Shown here one piece after another: positions 51,248-59,783 of a stretch of 64,000 bases of DNA. The stretch covers positions 22,318 to 86,317 of the forward strand of contig NZ_JAHPZO010000013.1 in the NCBI RefSeq assembly GCF_019042655.1. The letters run 5' to 3'. Under the pieces are notes generated by a model, which was not told where the DNA came from, did not search any database, and saw nothing but the letters and a program-made list of their open reading frames with translations. The DNA comes from Planococcus sp. CP5-4_YE. Lineage in GTDB: Bacteria > Bacillota > Bacilli > Bacillales_A > Planococcaceae. Position 1 is the first letter of the stretch; every line of letters begins with the position of its first letter. A program made the position numbers and the translations under genes.

Positions 51248-52855
51248 CTAGCTCTTTCTAGCAGAATGTTGTGCACTCATTAGAGTTTTAATGAGTTCAG
51301 TGGTAGCTTTTTTGACCTCTGGTGGTTTCACATCTCCCATCAAAGCAATTTGTATCCAGTTCCGCTTCAATAAATAATCGCTCTCGTAGCTGATTTCGAT
51401 TCCGCTAGCTTTGAGTGCATCGCCCACAGCACGTGCGTCGATTTTACTTGGCAAGGCGATTGTCAGGATGCCGGGTGAGTACCGTTCATCTCCTAAAGCA
51501 TCCAACCCGGCATCCATTAGCCGGTTACGGATTTCCGTTGCCAGCAGCGGGTCGGGAAAGCGATGATGAGTGATCGCTGCTTGGAGCGCGGCGACGCTAT
51601 TCGAAGAATGGGTGAACGGCACCGTACCACTCTTTTCATACAAGCCTAAGTCCAGATACGCCGGCAAGCTGGTATCTGGAGGAACACCGTCTTGATGAAA
51701 CACTATCGCTAGGCCGGGATAAGAGCCCAGGCCTTTTCCGCTCACAGCGCTCGCCATATACACATTCGAAAAATCCGACGGGACGGTCCCGAAACTGCTG
51801 CAAGCGTCCAGGCACAGCCGAATCTCCTGTTGTTTACACAATGACTTTAATTCTTCTAATGGATAAAGGTAACCGGTCGACGTTTCGCAATGGACCGTCC
51901 ACAGCCAGCGAATATCCGGATGCTGTTTCATTAGTTTTTCCACTTCATTTACCACAAGCGGTTCATCCCAGTGCTTTCGCATATGGAGCGCATCCAATTG
52001 CCAACGCTTTGCCTGTTCTGCCAAGCGTTCACCGAATTCGCCATTCGATAGGATGAGCCCTTTTCCGCCAAGCCGGCTCAGCTGTCCTGCAATCAGTTCA
52101 TTCGCCAGGGTACCCGTTCCGACAGCCAATTGGACATGAGCTGCACCTGTTAAATGCTTCAGCTCCGTCTGCAAAGAAGCGAATTCTTTACAAAAGCTGT
52201 CCGAACGGTGGGACTTTGCAGGCATTGCCCAGGCTTCTTCGACTTTGGGATGCATCGAAACCGGCCCAGGCAAAAGTCGAATTGAAAATGATTGTTGGTT
52301 CTCTTGAGTCAGTTGATCGAAAAGCTTACCGGCAGAAGTGAAATATTCTTTAGTTAAAAGCATCGGCTGGTACTGTGCATTTTCTGTGCCGATCAAAGGA
52401 CCAAATGGCCTGAACCCTAGATGCTGGTACAAACGTGCCTGCCTCACTGTCCCTGAAATGAGCACGCAATTATAATCTTGCTGTAAACAGGAAGCTACGA
52501 CTTGCTGGAGAAGTCCGAAAAAAACTCTCTTGCCGCGATACTCTTGCCGCACAGATAACAAACGAACTTCACATGGGTTGGCATCAGCCAGCAAATAATG
52601 ATCGATAGCCCCGAGCTTCTGATCTAGAGAAAATGGACGGATACCCCGAAGCGCTACCATCCCGATTAAGCGGTTGTCTTGTTTAGCAATCCAATAGGTA
52701 TTCTCTTCGTGGAAACGGTCTACCAGCCGTTGTTCTTGGCTCTTGTTATGCTGAGGGATTTCCTCCACGAAGGTTTCATAATTTAAACGGTGGATTTGTT
52801 CCATCTCTTCTTCTGAATCTGCAATTTTATAGTAGATAGCAATTTTTCTATTCAA
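51248..52855 (-). CDS. GNAT (N-acyltransferase-like) fused to a class V aminotransferase
   Basis: 535 residues. Residues 1-185 are a GNAT-type domain with IHRLNYETFVEEIPQHNKS at the N-terminus, a pattern like that of FeeM-type N-acyl amino acid synthases, and the LSVRQEYRGKRVFFGL acetyl/acyl-donor segment. Residues 190-535 are a class V PLP aminotransferase: LPGPVSMHPKVEEAW, GTGTLANELIA, HCETSTGYLYPLEEL, DACSSFGTVPSD and the lysine K374 in SGKGLGSYPG. The TTG start at 52855 lies inside the plsY-like stop region (8-base overlap), with AAGGGGTG six bases upstream; longer TTG at 52879 is possible. The combination points to making or N-acylating an amino compound. Confidence 0.78.
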   Translation of the reverse strand: MNRKIAIYYKIADSEEEMEQIHRLNYETFVEEIPQHNKSQEQRLVDRFHEENTYWIAKQDNRLIGMVALRGIRPFSLDQKLGAIDHYLLADANPCEVRLLSVRQEYRGKRVFFGLLQQVVASCLQQDYNCVLISGTVRQARLYQHLGFRPFGPLIGTENAQYQPMLLTKEYFTSAGKLFDQLTQENQQSFSIRLLPGPVSMHPKVEEAWAMPAKSHRSDSFCKEFASLQTELKHLTGAAHVQLAVGTGTLANELIAGQLSRLGGKGLILSNGEFGERLAEQAKRWQLDALHMRKHWDEPLVVNEVEKLMKQHPDIRWLWTVHCETSTGYLYPLEELKSLCKQQEIRLCLDACSSFGTVPSDFSNVYMASAVSGKGLGSYPGLAIVFHQDGVPPDTSLPAYLDLGLYEKSGTVPFTHSSNSVAALQAAITHHRFPDPLLATEIRNRLMDAGLDALGDERYSPGILTIALPSKIDARAVGDALKASGIEISYESDYLLKRNWIQIALMGDVKPPEVKKATTELIKTLMSAQHSARKS

Positions 52856-53417
52856 TTGAAACACCCCTTTTATGGACAAAGATCACAATGATGAGCATCA
52901 AACTGAAGAGGCCAGCTGCTTGCCATTCATGTTGAACGAACAGAATAATCGGCGCTGGAACTAAAATCAGCAACCCTACACCCGTCAATTTCACTTTCAA
53001 TAGTTTCACGATGAGTAACAAGAGGAAGGAGGCAAAAAGGCCGACTGGCACCATCATTAAAACAGCTGCCAAATAAACGACCACTCCTTTACCGCCTTTA
53101 CCGCCCAATTGAATAGGCCAAATATGTCCAAACAGGACACTCAAGGCAAGCAGGGCTTGCACCCATGGTGACAGACCAAGCATGTAACCAATCCCTAAAG
53201 GCAGAAACGTTTTAAACGCATCGACCAGGATGGCACCGATAAATGCGCCTTTGCCAAATACGCGCCCGGCATTTCGTGCCCCTGCAGTAGTGCTGCCTAA
53301 TTCTCTAATATCTTTTCTAAAATAGATTTTGCCAATATAGTATGCACCGTTTATCGTTCCAAATATGTATGAACCAATTATGAGCAGGACAATTAACAAG
53401 CACGTCATCCCTTTCAT
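52848..53417 (-). CDS. PlsY-like acyltransferase
   Basis: 189 residues, five to seven helices. PlsY motifs: motif 1 is altered to LGSTTAGARNAGR (PlsY has GSGNxGxTN-R), motif 2 is present as GHIWPI, then QLGGKGGKGV for motif 3. In PlsY these bind acyl-phosphate and glycerol-3-phosphate. The divergence from canonical sequence and the pairing with the fusion gene suggest a different acceptor. Start uncertain: GTG 53420, ATG 53417 or ATG 53408; no clear Shine-Dalgarno. The stop overlaps the fusion gene's start. Confidence 0.8.
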   Translation of the reverse strand: MKGMTCLLIVLLIIGSYIFGTINGAYYIGKIYFRKDIRELGSTTAGARNAGRVFGKGAFIGAILVDAFKTFLPLGIGYMLGLSPWVQALLALSVLFGHIWPIQLGGKGGKGVVVYLAAVLMMVPVGLFASFLLLLIVKLLKVKLTGVGLLILVPAPIILFVQHEWQAAGLFSLMLIIVIFVHKRGVSIE

Positions 53418-53467
53418 CACATTTTAAAAACTATTCATTTCTTTCACGGTTTGAAGAAAGCCAGTGT

Positions 53468-54016
53468 TTACTTTTCCCACTCTTCTCGCAGCATTCCCAT
53501 CTTGATAGCATCGAAGTATTGCCCTTCTACCATTCGCGCTTTTCGGATGCGCGCCTCTTCTTTCATTCCAATTCTTTCCGCAACTTTCATCATTCTTTCA
53601 TTGCCTGACCAGGTCGACATTCCAAGCCTGTGCAAGTCCGTCGATTCGAAAAGGAAATCAATCCATAATGTATAGGCTTCTCGGCCGTAACCGCCGTTCC
53701 AATAATTTTTATCGTAGATGACGATTCCTGTTTCAAGCCAATTGGTGTTTTGGTCCACCCAATATGCTCCTACGTAACCGATCACTTTTTCGTCTACCCT
53801 AATCGTAAGAGATGTCGGAACACCCACAGCAATCTCCTCATCATTGAGCCATTTTTCCCTGTGCTGTTCTTTGCTCATATGTTCTTGAAGAATATACGGC
53901 CCATTCCACTTTTTCGCTTCCTGTTCTTTTTCTTCAAACCGCCAAAAGTATAGTTCCTCCAAGCTCTCTGCTGTATTTTCAATCAACTTAATTTTTCTTC
54001 CTTGAATATCAATCAT
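53468..54016 (-). CDS. GNAT acetyltransferase, RimJ/RimL type
   Basis: 182 residues. EEKEQEAKKWNGPYI near the N-terminus and ETGIVIYDKNYWNGGYGREAY (about 95-115, read discontinuously) for acetyl-CoA binding, then GNERMMKVAERIGMKEEARI. Typical RimJ/L. Substrate unknown. Same strand as the PlsY-like gene, 50 bases away. Confidence 0.83.
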   Translation of the reverse strand: MIDIQGRKIKLIENTAESLEELYFWRFEEKEQEAKKWNGPYILQEHMSKEQHREKWLNDEEIAVGVPTSLTIRVDEKVIGYVGAYWVDQNTNWLETGIVIYDKNYWNGGYGREAYTLWIDFLFESTDLHRLGMSTWSGNERMMKVAERIGMKEEARIRKARMVEGQYFDAIKMGMLREEWEK

Positions 54017-54051
54017 TTTTTTATAATCTACCTTTCTAAATGCGCTTGACC

Positions 54052-54684
54052 TTAAAGCTTCACTCTTTCTTCTATGTTTTCTTTATGTACCGTACAGCCT
54101 TCCAACGTGACTCGGTAGTCTGCATCATCCACTTCTACGATCGTGAGGCTGGTGTCCTCGATATACGGCGGTGCCCAGAAGTGTTCGATTTCTGTGTCGT
54201 TGAAAATCATAAATAGCGCTTTGATGACGACCGAATGTGTGACGATCAAGACGTTACCAGAAGAATGTTTCGCTTCAATTTCTTTTAAAGCCGTCCGGAT
54301 TCTCTCGATCAATTCAGGGAACGATTCACCGCCGCTCGGCTTATACGATGCCGGTTCATTCCAAAATGCATGGAAGCTTGCTCGATCCCGTTCTTTGATG
54401 ACAGATATATTATGGCCTTCCCACTCACCCATATTGATTTCCTTCAACTTGGGATCAAATACGATCTCAGTTGGCTTGTTTCCACGAACCATTTCCGCAG
54501 TATGTTGTGCTCTGCCACTCGGACTCGCATAAATTACATCTATATCGACTGGCTCCATTCTTTCACTTAGCCATAATGAATTTTGAATACCTTTCGCTGT
54601 CAACGGGGAATCCTGCCATCCTTGCATTTTCTTTTCAATATTCCACTGTGTTTCTCCGTGCCTCGTAATATAGAGCCTTAGCAT
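54052..54684 (-). CDS. Histidine phosphatase (phosphoglycerate-mutase-like)
   Basis: 210 residues. The RHG motif ITRHGETQWN (residues 6-15) gives the phospho-accepting histidine; second histidine in VTHSVVIKALF. Acts on small phosphates or phosphoproteins (PhoE/GpmB-like). GAGGTGGG precedes the ATG. First gene of the minus-strand run and the neighbour of the divergent hydrolase gene. Confidence 0.9.
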   Translation of the reverse strand: MLRLYITRHGETQWNIEKKMQGWQDSPLTAKGIQNSLWLSERMEPVDIDVIYASPSGRAQHTAEMVRGNKPTEIVFDPKLKEINMGEWEGHNISVIKERDRASFHAFWNEPASYKPSGGESFPELIERIRTALKEIEAKHSSGNVLIVTHSVVIKALFMIFNDTEIEHFWAPPYIEDTSLTIVEVDDADYRVTLEGCTVHKENIEERVKL

Positions 54685-54824
54685 TCGCCCACCTCGTATG
54701 TTTTGTAAATTAACTGCTCCTCTCTACTATATCCAATTATTGTATACACATCCAATCAATTTACAGAATATTGTAGTATAATTAGGTGGATATTTTTTCA
54801 AGCATTACTTAGAGGGATTGTTCG

Positions 54825-55613
54825 ATGAAATGGAGGAAGTATATGACGAAGCAGATGGAAGACGCACGCGTTGATATTGGAGGGATTCAGCTTTATTGCA
54901 AAGTGTTGGGGGAAGGTACGGACGGTCCTGTAATTGTTTTCGATTCAGGGTATGGGGTGCCCACGAGAAGATGGAACAGCATTAAGGCGGAAGTCTCTTC
55001 ATTTTCTAAACTGCTCATCTACGACAGGGCTGGCCTTGGGCGAAGTACTGGGGACTCCCGTCCGCACCATAGCCTTCAAAATGTTGAGAATCTGCGCAGC
55101 TTGCTTCAAAAAAAGGAAGTAAAACCGCCCTATATACTAGTCGGCCATTCTTTCGGCGGCTTGAATGTCCGCCTTTACGCAAGCATGTATCCGGAAGAAG
55201 TAGCAGGAGTGATTCTTTTGGATTCATGCCACGAAGATCAAAATAAGCTTATGGCCGATGAATTGTCTCTTGATATGCAAGCCGATTATTACGGACAGTT
55301 TGGAGCAGAAGGCACGTTAGCGGAATTTGAAGAAAGCTTGGAGCAAGTGCGGAAATATAAAACGCTCGGCGACATGCCGTTAACCGTTGTAACCGGCGGA
55401 AACCAGCCTGATCACACTGAAGAATCGTGGAATCATTGGATGAATTTCCAAAAAGATTTAGCGGCTTTGAGTACGAATAGCCGGCACGTCATCTTAGAAG
55501 ATGCGGGACATTCCGTTCATATTGATAATCCACAAGCAGTCATCGATGAAATACGGAAGATGCACGAAGCGGTGAAGCAGGTTGAAGTGGGAAGCAACCG
55601 AGAAAATCATTAG
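54825..55613 (+). CDS. Alpha/beta hydrolase
   Basis: 262 residues. Elbow VGHSFGGLNVRLYA (Ser nucleophile near 108), oxyanion region VFDSGYGVPTRRWN, Asp in LLDSCHEDQ or a later strand, and the catalytic His in EDAGHSVHIDNP. Two start choices: 54825 with AGAGGG, or 54843 with GGAGGAAG; I keep the former. Substrate unknown. Confidence 0.85.
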   Translation: MKWRKYMTKQMEDARVDIGGIQLYCKVLGEGTDGPVIVFDSGYGVPTRRWNSIKAEVSSFSKLLIYDRAGLGRSTGDSRPHHSLQNVENLRSLLQKKEVKPPYILVGHSFGGLNVRLYASMYPEEVAGVILLDSCHEDQNKLMADELSLDMQADYYGQFGAEGTLAEFEESLEQVRKYKTLGDMPLTVVTGGNQPDHTEESWNHWMNFQKDLAALSTNSRHVILEDAGHSVHIDNPQAVIDEIRKMHEAVKQVEVGSNRENH

Positions 55614-55672
55614 CAAATGAATAAACGAAAAAAACTGTAAAGATTTCTAGTTCTGAGAGGAGGTATAAGACA

Positions 55673-55705
55673 GTGGAAAAATTACGTCCACACTCTTCAA
55701 AATAA
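55673..55705 (+). CDS. Ten-codon ORF with an exceptionally strong ribosome binding site
   Basis: GTG start at 55673 preceded by GAGAGGAGGT, almost the full anti-Shine-Dalgarno complement. It encodes MEKLRPHSSK-stop. It lies 21 bases before the GNAT gene at 55727. Either a leader peptide for that gene or the remnant of a lost gene start. Confidence 0.35.
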   Translation: MEKLRPHSSK

Positions 55706-55726
55706 TAATTTTGAGGAGGAAACATA

Positions 55727-56137
55727 ATGGCTATTATCTTTAAAGAACAAAAGCAAATCCCCAGGGAACAGTTGAAGGCACTTTACGAAGATGCGCAATG
55801 GTATGCCTACACGAAGGATATGGATGAACTGGAACGAGCCCTGTCCTGCTCGTTGTATGTATTGTCTGCATGGGAAAAAGAAAGTTTAGTTGGGCTGATT
55901 CGTGTAGTCGGTGATGGGCTCACAATTATTTATATTCAAGACATTCTTGTTTTAACAAACCACCAAAATCAAGGAATTGCGACAGATCTTATGAGCCAAA
56001 CATTGGTTAAATTTGGTGACGTGCGCCAAAAAGTGCTACTGACGGAGGAAGCGCCGAATGTTCGTCATTTCTATGCAAAGATTGGGTTTAGTTCATGTGA
56101 TGCAGGGACCCTCGTAGCTTTTGCAAAAATAGATTAG
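55727..56137 (+). CDS. GNAT acetyltransferase
   Basis: 136 residues. Motif A: ILVLTNHQNQGIATDLMSQTL (read with gaps, about 66-86), and VRHFYAKIGFSSCDAG near the end. YjdJ/YhbS-like small GNAT, substrate unknown. GAGGAGG lies seven bases before the ATG. Follows the hydrolase and a tiny ORF, same strand. Confidence 0.85.
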   Translation: MAIIFKEQKQIPREQLKALYEDAQWYAYTKDMDELERALSCSLYVLSAWEKESLVGLIRVVGDGLTIIYIQDILVLTNHQNQGIATDLMSQTLVKFGDVRQKVLLTEEAPNVRHFYAKIGFSSCDAGTLVAFAKID

Positions 56138-56153
56138 CCTCATTTGAAAATAC

Positions 56154-56188
56154 AAAAAGCGTATTCGATAAATTCGAACACGCTTTTT
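56154..56188. terminator. Bidirectional terminator
   Basis: AAAAAGCGT / ACGCTTTTT with inner TTCGA / TCGAA, between convergent GNAT genes. Confidence 0.85.
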
Positions 56189-56225
56189 TAAAATGTATAA
56201 ACGTCTCTACTCTCCGGGCCAATAC

Positions 56226-56765
56226 CTATTTTCCCTGCCCATCCCATTCGTTTTCTAAAACACTATAAAGAAGTGAATCTCTCCATTTCCCCTTTACCCA
56301 CAAAGTTTCTCTCATATGCCCTTCGAAAAACAGACCTGCTTTTTCCAGGACTTTTCGGGAAGCGATGTTTTCAGGTGCACATGTGGCATAAATCCGGTGG
56401 AGATTCAGCTTTTCAAAACCAAAACAAATGAGCTTTTCGGCAAGCTCTGTAGCGATTCCCCTGCCCCAATAGTCGGGATTAATAATATAGCCGATTTCAG
56501 CTGTCCTGTTCTCAAAGCTTTTGATAGTGAGTTCGCCAGCACCGATCATTGCGTCATCTCCCGCTTGAACTACAGCAAACGTAAATCGTGTTCTCGGAAC
56601 TTTTTTTTCATCTGCAAGAACTTGATCGACGTACTCGATGGTCTCTTCTACTGAATTCGGTCCCCACGGCTGTGTTCGGCAAACCTTTTCTTGAGAAGCG
56701 TATTTGTGTACGCCTTCCCAATCGCTTTTCTTAAATTCTCTTAAGTGAATCGAGTTGCTCAACAT
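56226..56765 (-). CDS. GNAT acetyltransferase, RimJ/RimL type
   Basis: 179 residues. LREFKKSDWEGVHKYASQE opening, EIGYIINPDYWGRGIATELA (about 92-111) and the ENIASRKVLEKAGLFFEG motif. Its ATG lies next to the stop of the glycosyltransferase gene, so it is likely in the same operon as the YdaK/YdaM-like pair. A role in acetylating a sugar nucleotide or the polymer is possible but unproven. Confidence 0.85.
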   Translation of the reverse strand: MLSNSIHLREFKKSDWEGVHKYASQEKVCRTQPWGPNSVEETIEYVDQVLADEKKVPRTRFTFAVVQAGDDAMIGAGELTIKSFENRTAEIGYIINPDYWGRGIATELAEKLICFGFEKLNLHRIYATCAPENIASRKVLEKAGLFFEGHMRETLWVKGKWRDSLLYSVLENEWDGQGK

Positions 56766-57992
56766 TCACCCCACTCCCTTAAAACGCTTCGTCTTATCCC
56801 ATGCGATCGTGTTGCCACGAACACGGCTCCATATATAGACCGTTACGCTGCGAAGCAACAGGATGATGAAAAGTTGAGCATAGGTGAAATACATGATGAA
56901 GATGAAAAATACGTTTTTAGGTGATACGTTCCTATCTACAACCAATGCGCTCAATAACTGGGCTGTGTAGACAATGTAGCTCATAAACCACAACATCAGC
57001 AATGGAGCTTCCATATTCGGCAATTCCATGCCCAGAATACTCATTATGAAAAAGATATCCGAAAATAGAAGAACGACCACGAAAACCAAATACGTCAGTA
57101 CATGCTGCAGACTCAAGAAAAAAGTCTTTCCACGCCAATGGGACAAGTCCTTAAATGACTTCTCGAGCAAATATATATTCCCTGTAAGCCAGCGTGTGCG
57201 CTGCTTGATAAAAGTCGTCAACTTTTCCGGTTCTTGTTCCCACGTTTTTGATTCTGGCACTACCGGCAACAGATAGCCTTTCGTATGGAGCCGCACCGTC
57301 AACTCTGCATCTTCCGCTAAGGCATTGACGTCATAACCGCCCAATTCATCCAACACACTTCTGCGAAGCAGCATATTCGTGCCGGCCAGTGATCCGAGCT
57401 TCAAAAACTGCCAGCGCCCGCATTGCATCAACAATTGAAATACTTGAAACTCCAGGCCGATCATTCGGGTCAACGTGTTGGTGTGCGCGTTTTTGGTTTT
57501 AACATAACCTACCGCTCCGGCGGCTTTCTTAGTTCGTTCCGCGACTTCTACCAATAATTCCACTGCATCGGGTTCTGGTTCATTATCCGCATCGTATACA
57601 ACAAAGTAATCCGACTGTGAAATACTTAGCCCATAATTCAATACGCGGGATTTCCCAGAAGGAGAACTGACAGGTACCGGAATGTAATGGATCCTGGAAA
57701 ACACTTCCGCAAATTCTTGTGCGATCTCTGCCGTATCGTCTTTTGAATTATCGTCCAGCACATAAATGTCCAATTGGCCGCTATATTGCAGCCTTGCCAT
57801 TGCCCGCAAAGTATCTTCCATGACAATGCCTTCGTTATGTGCAGGAATCAATACCGCGACGCTAGGATAGCTCGATAGCTTTGGCGGTTTTATAAATCGC
57901 ATTCGATACCATACACCAGAAATAGTCAGGATGGAATAAAAAATCAACAGCACCCAAAAAAATAGCATGATTAGCAAAATCACTTGTGTCAT
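56766..57992 (-). CDS. Processive family 2 glycosyltransferase, YdaM-like
   Basis: 408 residues. N-terminal helix, then a GT-A domain: VLDDNSKDDTAEIA (first Asp pair), VYDADNEPE (DxD), LAEDAELTVR (TED-like) and KQRTRWLTGN in the QxxRW position: the set used by cellulose/hyaluronan-type processive synthases. C-terminal helices (about 300-390) form the export pore. With the adjacent YdaK-like protein it matches part of the ydaJKLMN exopolysaccharide operon, where c-di-GMP receptor YdaK activates the synthase YdaM. The overlapping start (ATGA) with the YdaK-like gene supports this. Confidence 0.88.
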   Translation of the reverse strand: MTQVILLIMLFFWVLLIFYSILTISGVWYRMRFIKPPKLSSYPSVAVLIPAHNEGIVMEDTLRAMARLQYSGQLDIYVLDDNSKDDTAEIAQEFAEVFSRIHYIPVPVSSPSGKSRVLNYGLSISQSDYFVVYDADNEPEPDAVELLVEVAERTKKAAGAVGYVKTKNAHTNTLTRMIGLEFQVFQLLMQCGRWQFLKLGSLAGTNMLLRRSVLDELGGYDVNALAEDAELTVRLHTKGYLLPVVPESKTWEQEPEKLTTFIKQRTRWLTGNIYLLEKSFKDLSHWRGKTFFLSLQHVLTYLVFVVVLLFSDIFFIMSILGMELPNMEAPLLMLWFMSYIVYTAQLLSALVVDRNVSPKNVFFIFIMYFTYAQLFIILLLRSVTVYIWSRVRGNTIAWDKTKRFKGVG

Positions 57993-58750
57993 GATCTTGC
58001 CCCTAACAACCCATGCAACTGCTGGGCATCTTTAATATGAATTTGTTCAAATTGATAAGGTGGCGTGATGAAATTCAGTTCAGCTTGGCTTTTTTTCCGA
58101 AAGCGCTCCATGACAATGTCCGCGCCTTCTTGGTGGGTATCTTTTAAAAGAAAATAAATGGTGCCAAGATCGCTGGAAACTAAATCGTATTTTTGCCGAA
58201 TGGATTGAAGGGCTGCTTTTTCAAGCATCTCCTGCATATTCTGTTTCGTCCTCTTCTTGGAATATTCAAGTTCAACTTTCAGGAAATACGATTCCTTTCC
58301 ATTCCGGGCTGTCGATTTTAACAGCCACTCTGCTTGATCTTTAAACTCAGTCATTGTCAGAACTTGAGATCCTTGTCTGTATTTTTGGAGCAATTGGACC
58401 TGATGCTGCAAATCCGAATTTTGATAGCCTATTTTTTTCACAGCATTCATCAGCATCCAAAAAATCAAATGGAAACTGGTGAATAGCAAATGGCTATACA
58501 TATAGTGCACTTGCATGCCCTCAGGCAATGACTGGCCGAATGAGGTTACCGTTAAATAAGCTCCATATAATAGAATCATCGTAATCGCATATAAAAAAAT
58601 ATAACGTTCGCTAAGAATGGACATGAATAAGAGCGACAATAGCCCAACCGCAATCAACTCGAGATAATGGGGCACTGCAAAATAGGCCACCAGCCAGCCA
58701 TTCAAAAGTAATGCTAAAATAAGTGCTGTCAAAACAAAGTTCTTCGTCAT
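57989..58750 (-). CDS. Membrane protein with degenerate GGDEF domain, YdaK-like
   Basis: 253 residues. Four predicted N-terminal helices (about 5-110), then a GGDEF-like fold (about 135-245). The catalytic loop is gone: DLVSSDLGTIYFLLKDT stands where D-L-V-x-R-Y-G-G-D-E-F would be. So no cyclase activity is expected; YdaK relatives bind c-di-GMP at an I-site. A canonical RxxD I-site is not evident here (QKYD in its place), so ligand binding needs testing. Start MTKNF chosen because GGAAGGA is upstream. Confidence 0.75.
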   Translation of the reverse strand: MTKNFVLTALILALLLNGWLVAYFAVPHYLELIAVGLLSLLFMSILSERYIFLYAITMILLYGAYLTVTSFGQSLPEGMQVHYMYSHLLFTSFHLIFWMLMNAVKKIGYQNSDLQHQVQLLQKYRQGSQVLTMTEFKDQAEWLLKSTARNGKESYFLKVELEYSKKRTKQNMQEMLEKAALQSIRQKYDLVSSDLGTIYFLLKDTHQEGADIVMERFRKKSQAELNFITPPYQFEQIHIKDAQQLHGLLGARS

Positions 58751-58930
58751 ATGGATTTCCTTCCTAGCACGCATAATCGGAACTGGCGCTTATACATAGC
58801 ATACTGATTTCGTGCCTATTTATCTATTTTTATATTCGTTACAAATGAATATTTATTAATTATAAAACGGTTAATATTAGGGTATATACGCATCGAACTT
58901 ACTGTTCAGGAACTTCATCAATACTCTAAA

Positions 58931-58980
58931 AAAGAGCTTCCCGAAAGATCATATTTTATGATCTGTTCGAAAAGCCCTTT
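58931..58980 (-). terminator. Rho-independent terminator
   Basis: AAAG-a-GCTT / AAGC-c-CTTT with inner AGATCAT / ATGATCT and a T run on the minus strand, downstream of the MEDS-domain gene. Confidence 0.65.
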
Positions 58981-58999
58981 TCCGTGCTTATATAGTCAC

Positions 59000-59602
59000 T
59001 TATTTTCCAGTTGTCTCGTTTACTAAGCATCGCTGGGAGTCGCGTGTTTCCTCTAAGAACACGATTTCTTCATCTTCCATCAGGTAATCGTGGTACAAGG
59101 CAAGCTTATCCTGCAAAGGCTGCTCAACACGGATAGCATCGTATGCGCATACCGCAATCAAATTTTGCGCTGTGATCAAATCGTCCACTTGCTCTTCGTA
59201 CGATAGCAGCTCTTCTTCCAAGCCGTCGCGTGTATCCCATTCGATATGCCCCCACGTCCGAAAATGCTGGCAAGGCAGCTCAGAGACGTCAAAGCTTTCT
59301 CGGAAATATTCGACGATCGTGCTCGGGTGGAAATTCCCTTTATGCCAATACAACTTATAACTATCGAAGAAATAGACCTTGGCGAGTTCTTCAGCTGTCA
59401 AAACCGCTTGGAGCCGTTTCCGGACCAAAGGGGTCAAACGGTTGTTTTCAACAACTAAGACGTGCTCGTTGTTCTGTAAACCGTCCAAAATAAAAACGAC
59501 AATATTATTAATATAGTGCTTCGTTTCTTTTGTTAGATAAAAGATATGGCCGCCAGAACTGTTTCTGATCTTTAACGCGAGCGCTGGTATTTTTTGTTCC
59601 AT
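59000..59602 (-). CDS. MEDS-domain sensory protein
   Basis: 200 residues. MEDS domain (DcmR sensory domain): GGHIFYLTKETKHYINNIVVFILDGLQNNEHVLVVEN, then YFFDSYKLYWHKGNFHPS and the RTWGHIEWD core with its histidine. No DNA-binding or kinase domain is attached, so it is a lone sensor of unknown ligand, possibly a partner of stress or anti-sigma systems. GGAAGTGG before the ATG. Confidence 0.85.
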   Translation of the reverse strand: MEQKIPALALKIRNSSGGHIFYLTKETKHYINNIVVFILDGLQNNEHVLVVENNRLTPLVRKRLQAVLTAEELAKVYFFDSYKLYWHKGNFHPSTIVEYFRESFDVSELPCQHFRTWGHIEWDTRDGLEEELLSYEEQVDDLITAQNLIAVCAYDAIRVEQPLQDKLALYHDYLMEDEEIVFLEETRDSQRCLVNETTGK

Positions 59603-59783
59603 GTTCCACTTCCTTTTCCCCGTTCTTGTCCGATTCTGCCCAAATCCATATAGCTGGAGGTATTCGATATTAAAAGCTCAACCGCTTCTATCGAATATGC
59701 GTTCCATCATTTTCCCGAAATATATCATATTTTGGGACTATACTAAAGAGATTTCACCATTCACTTGGAAAACCCGGCTTCTA

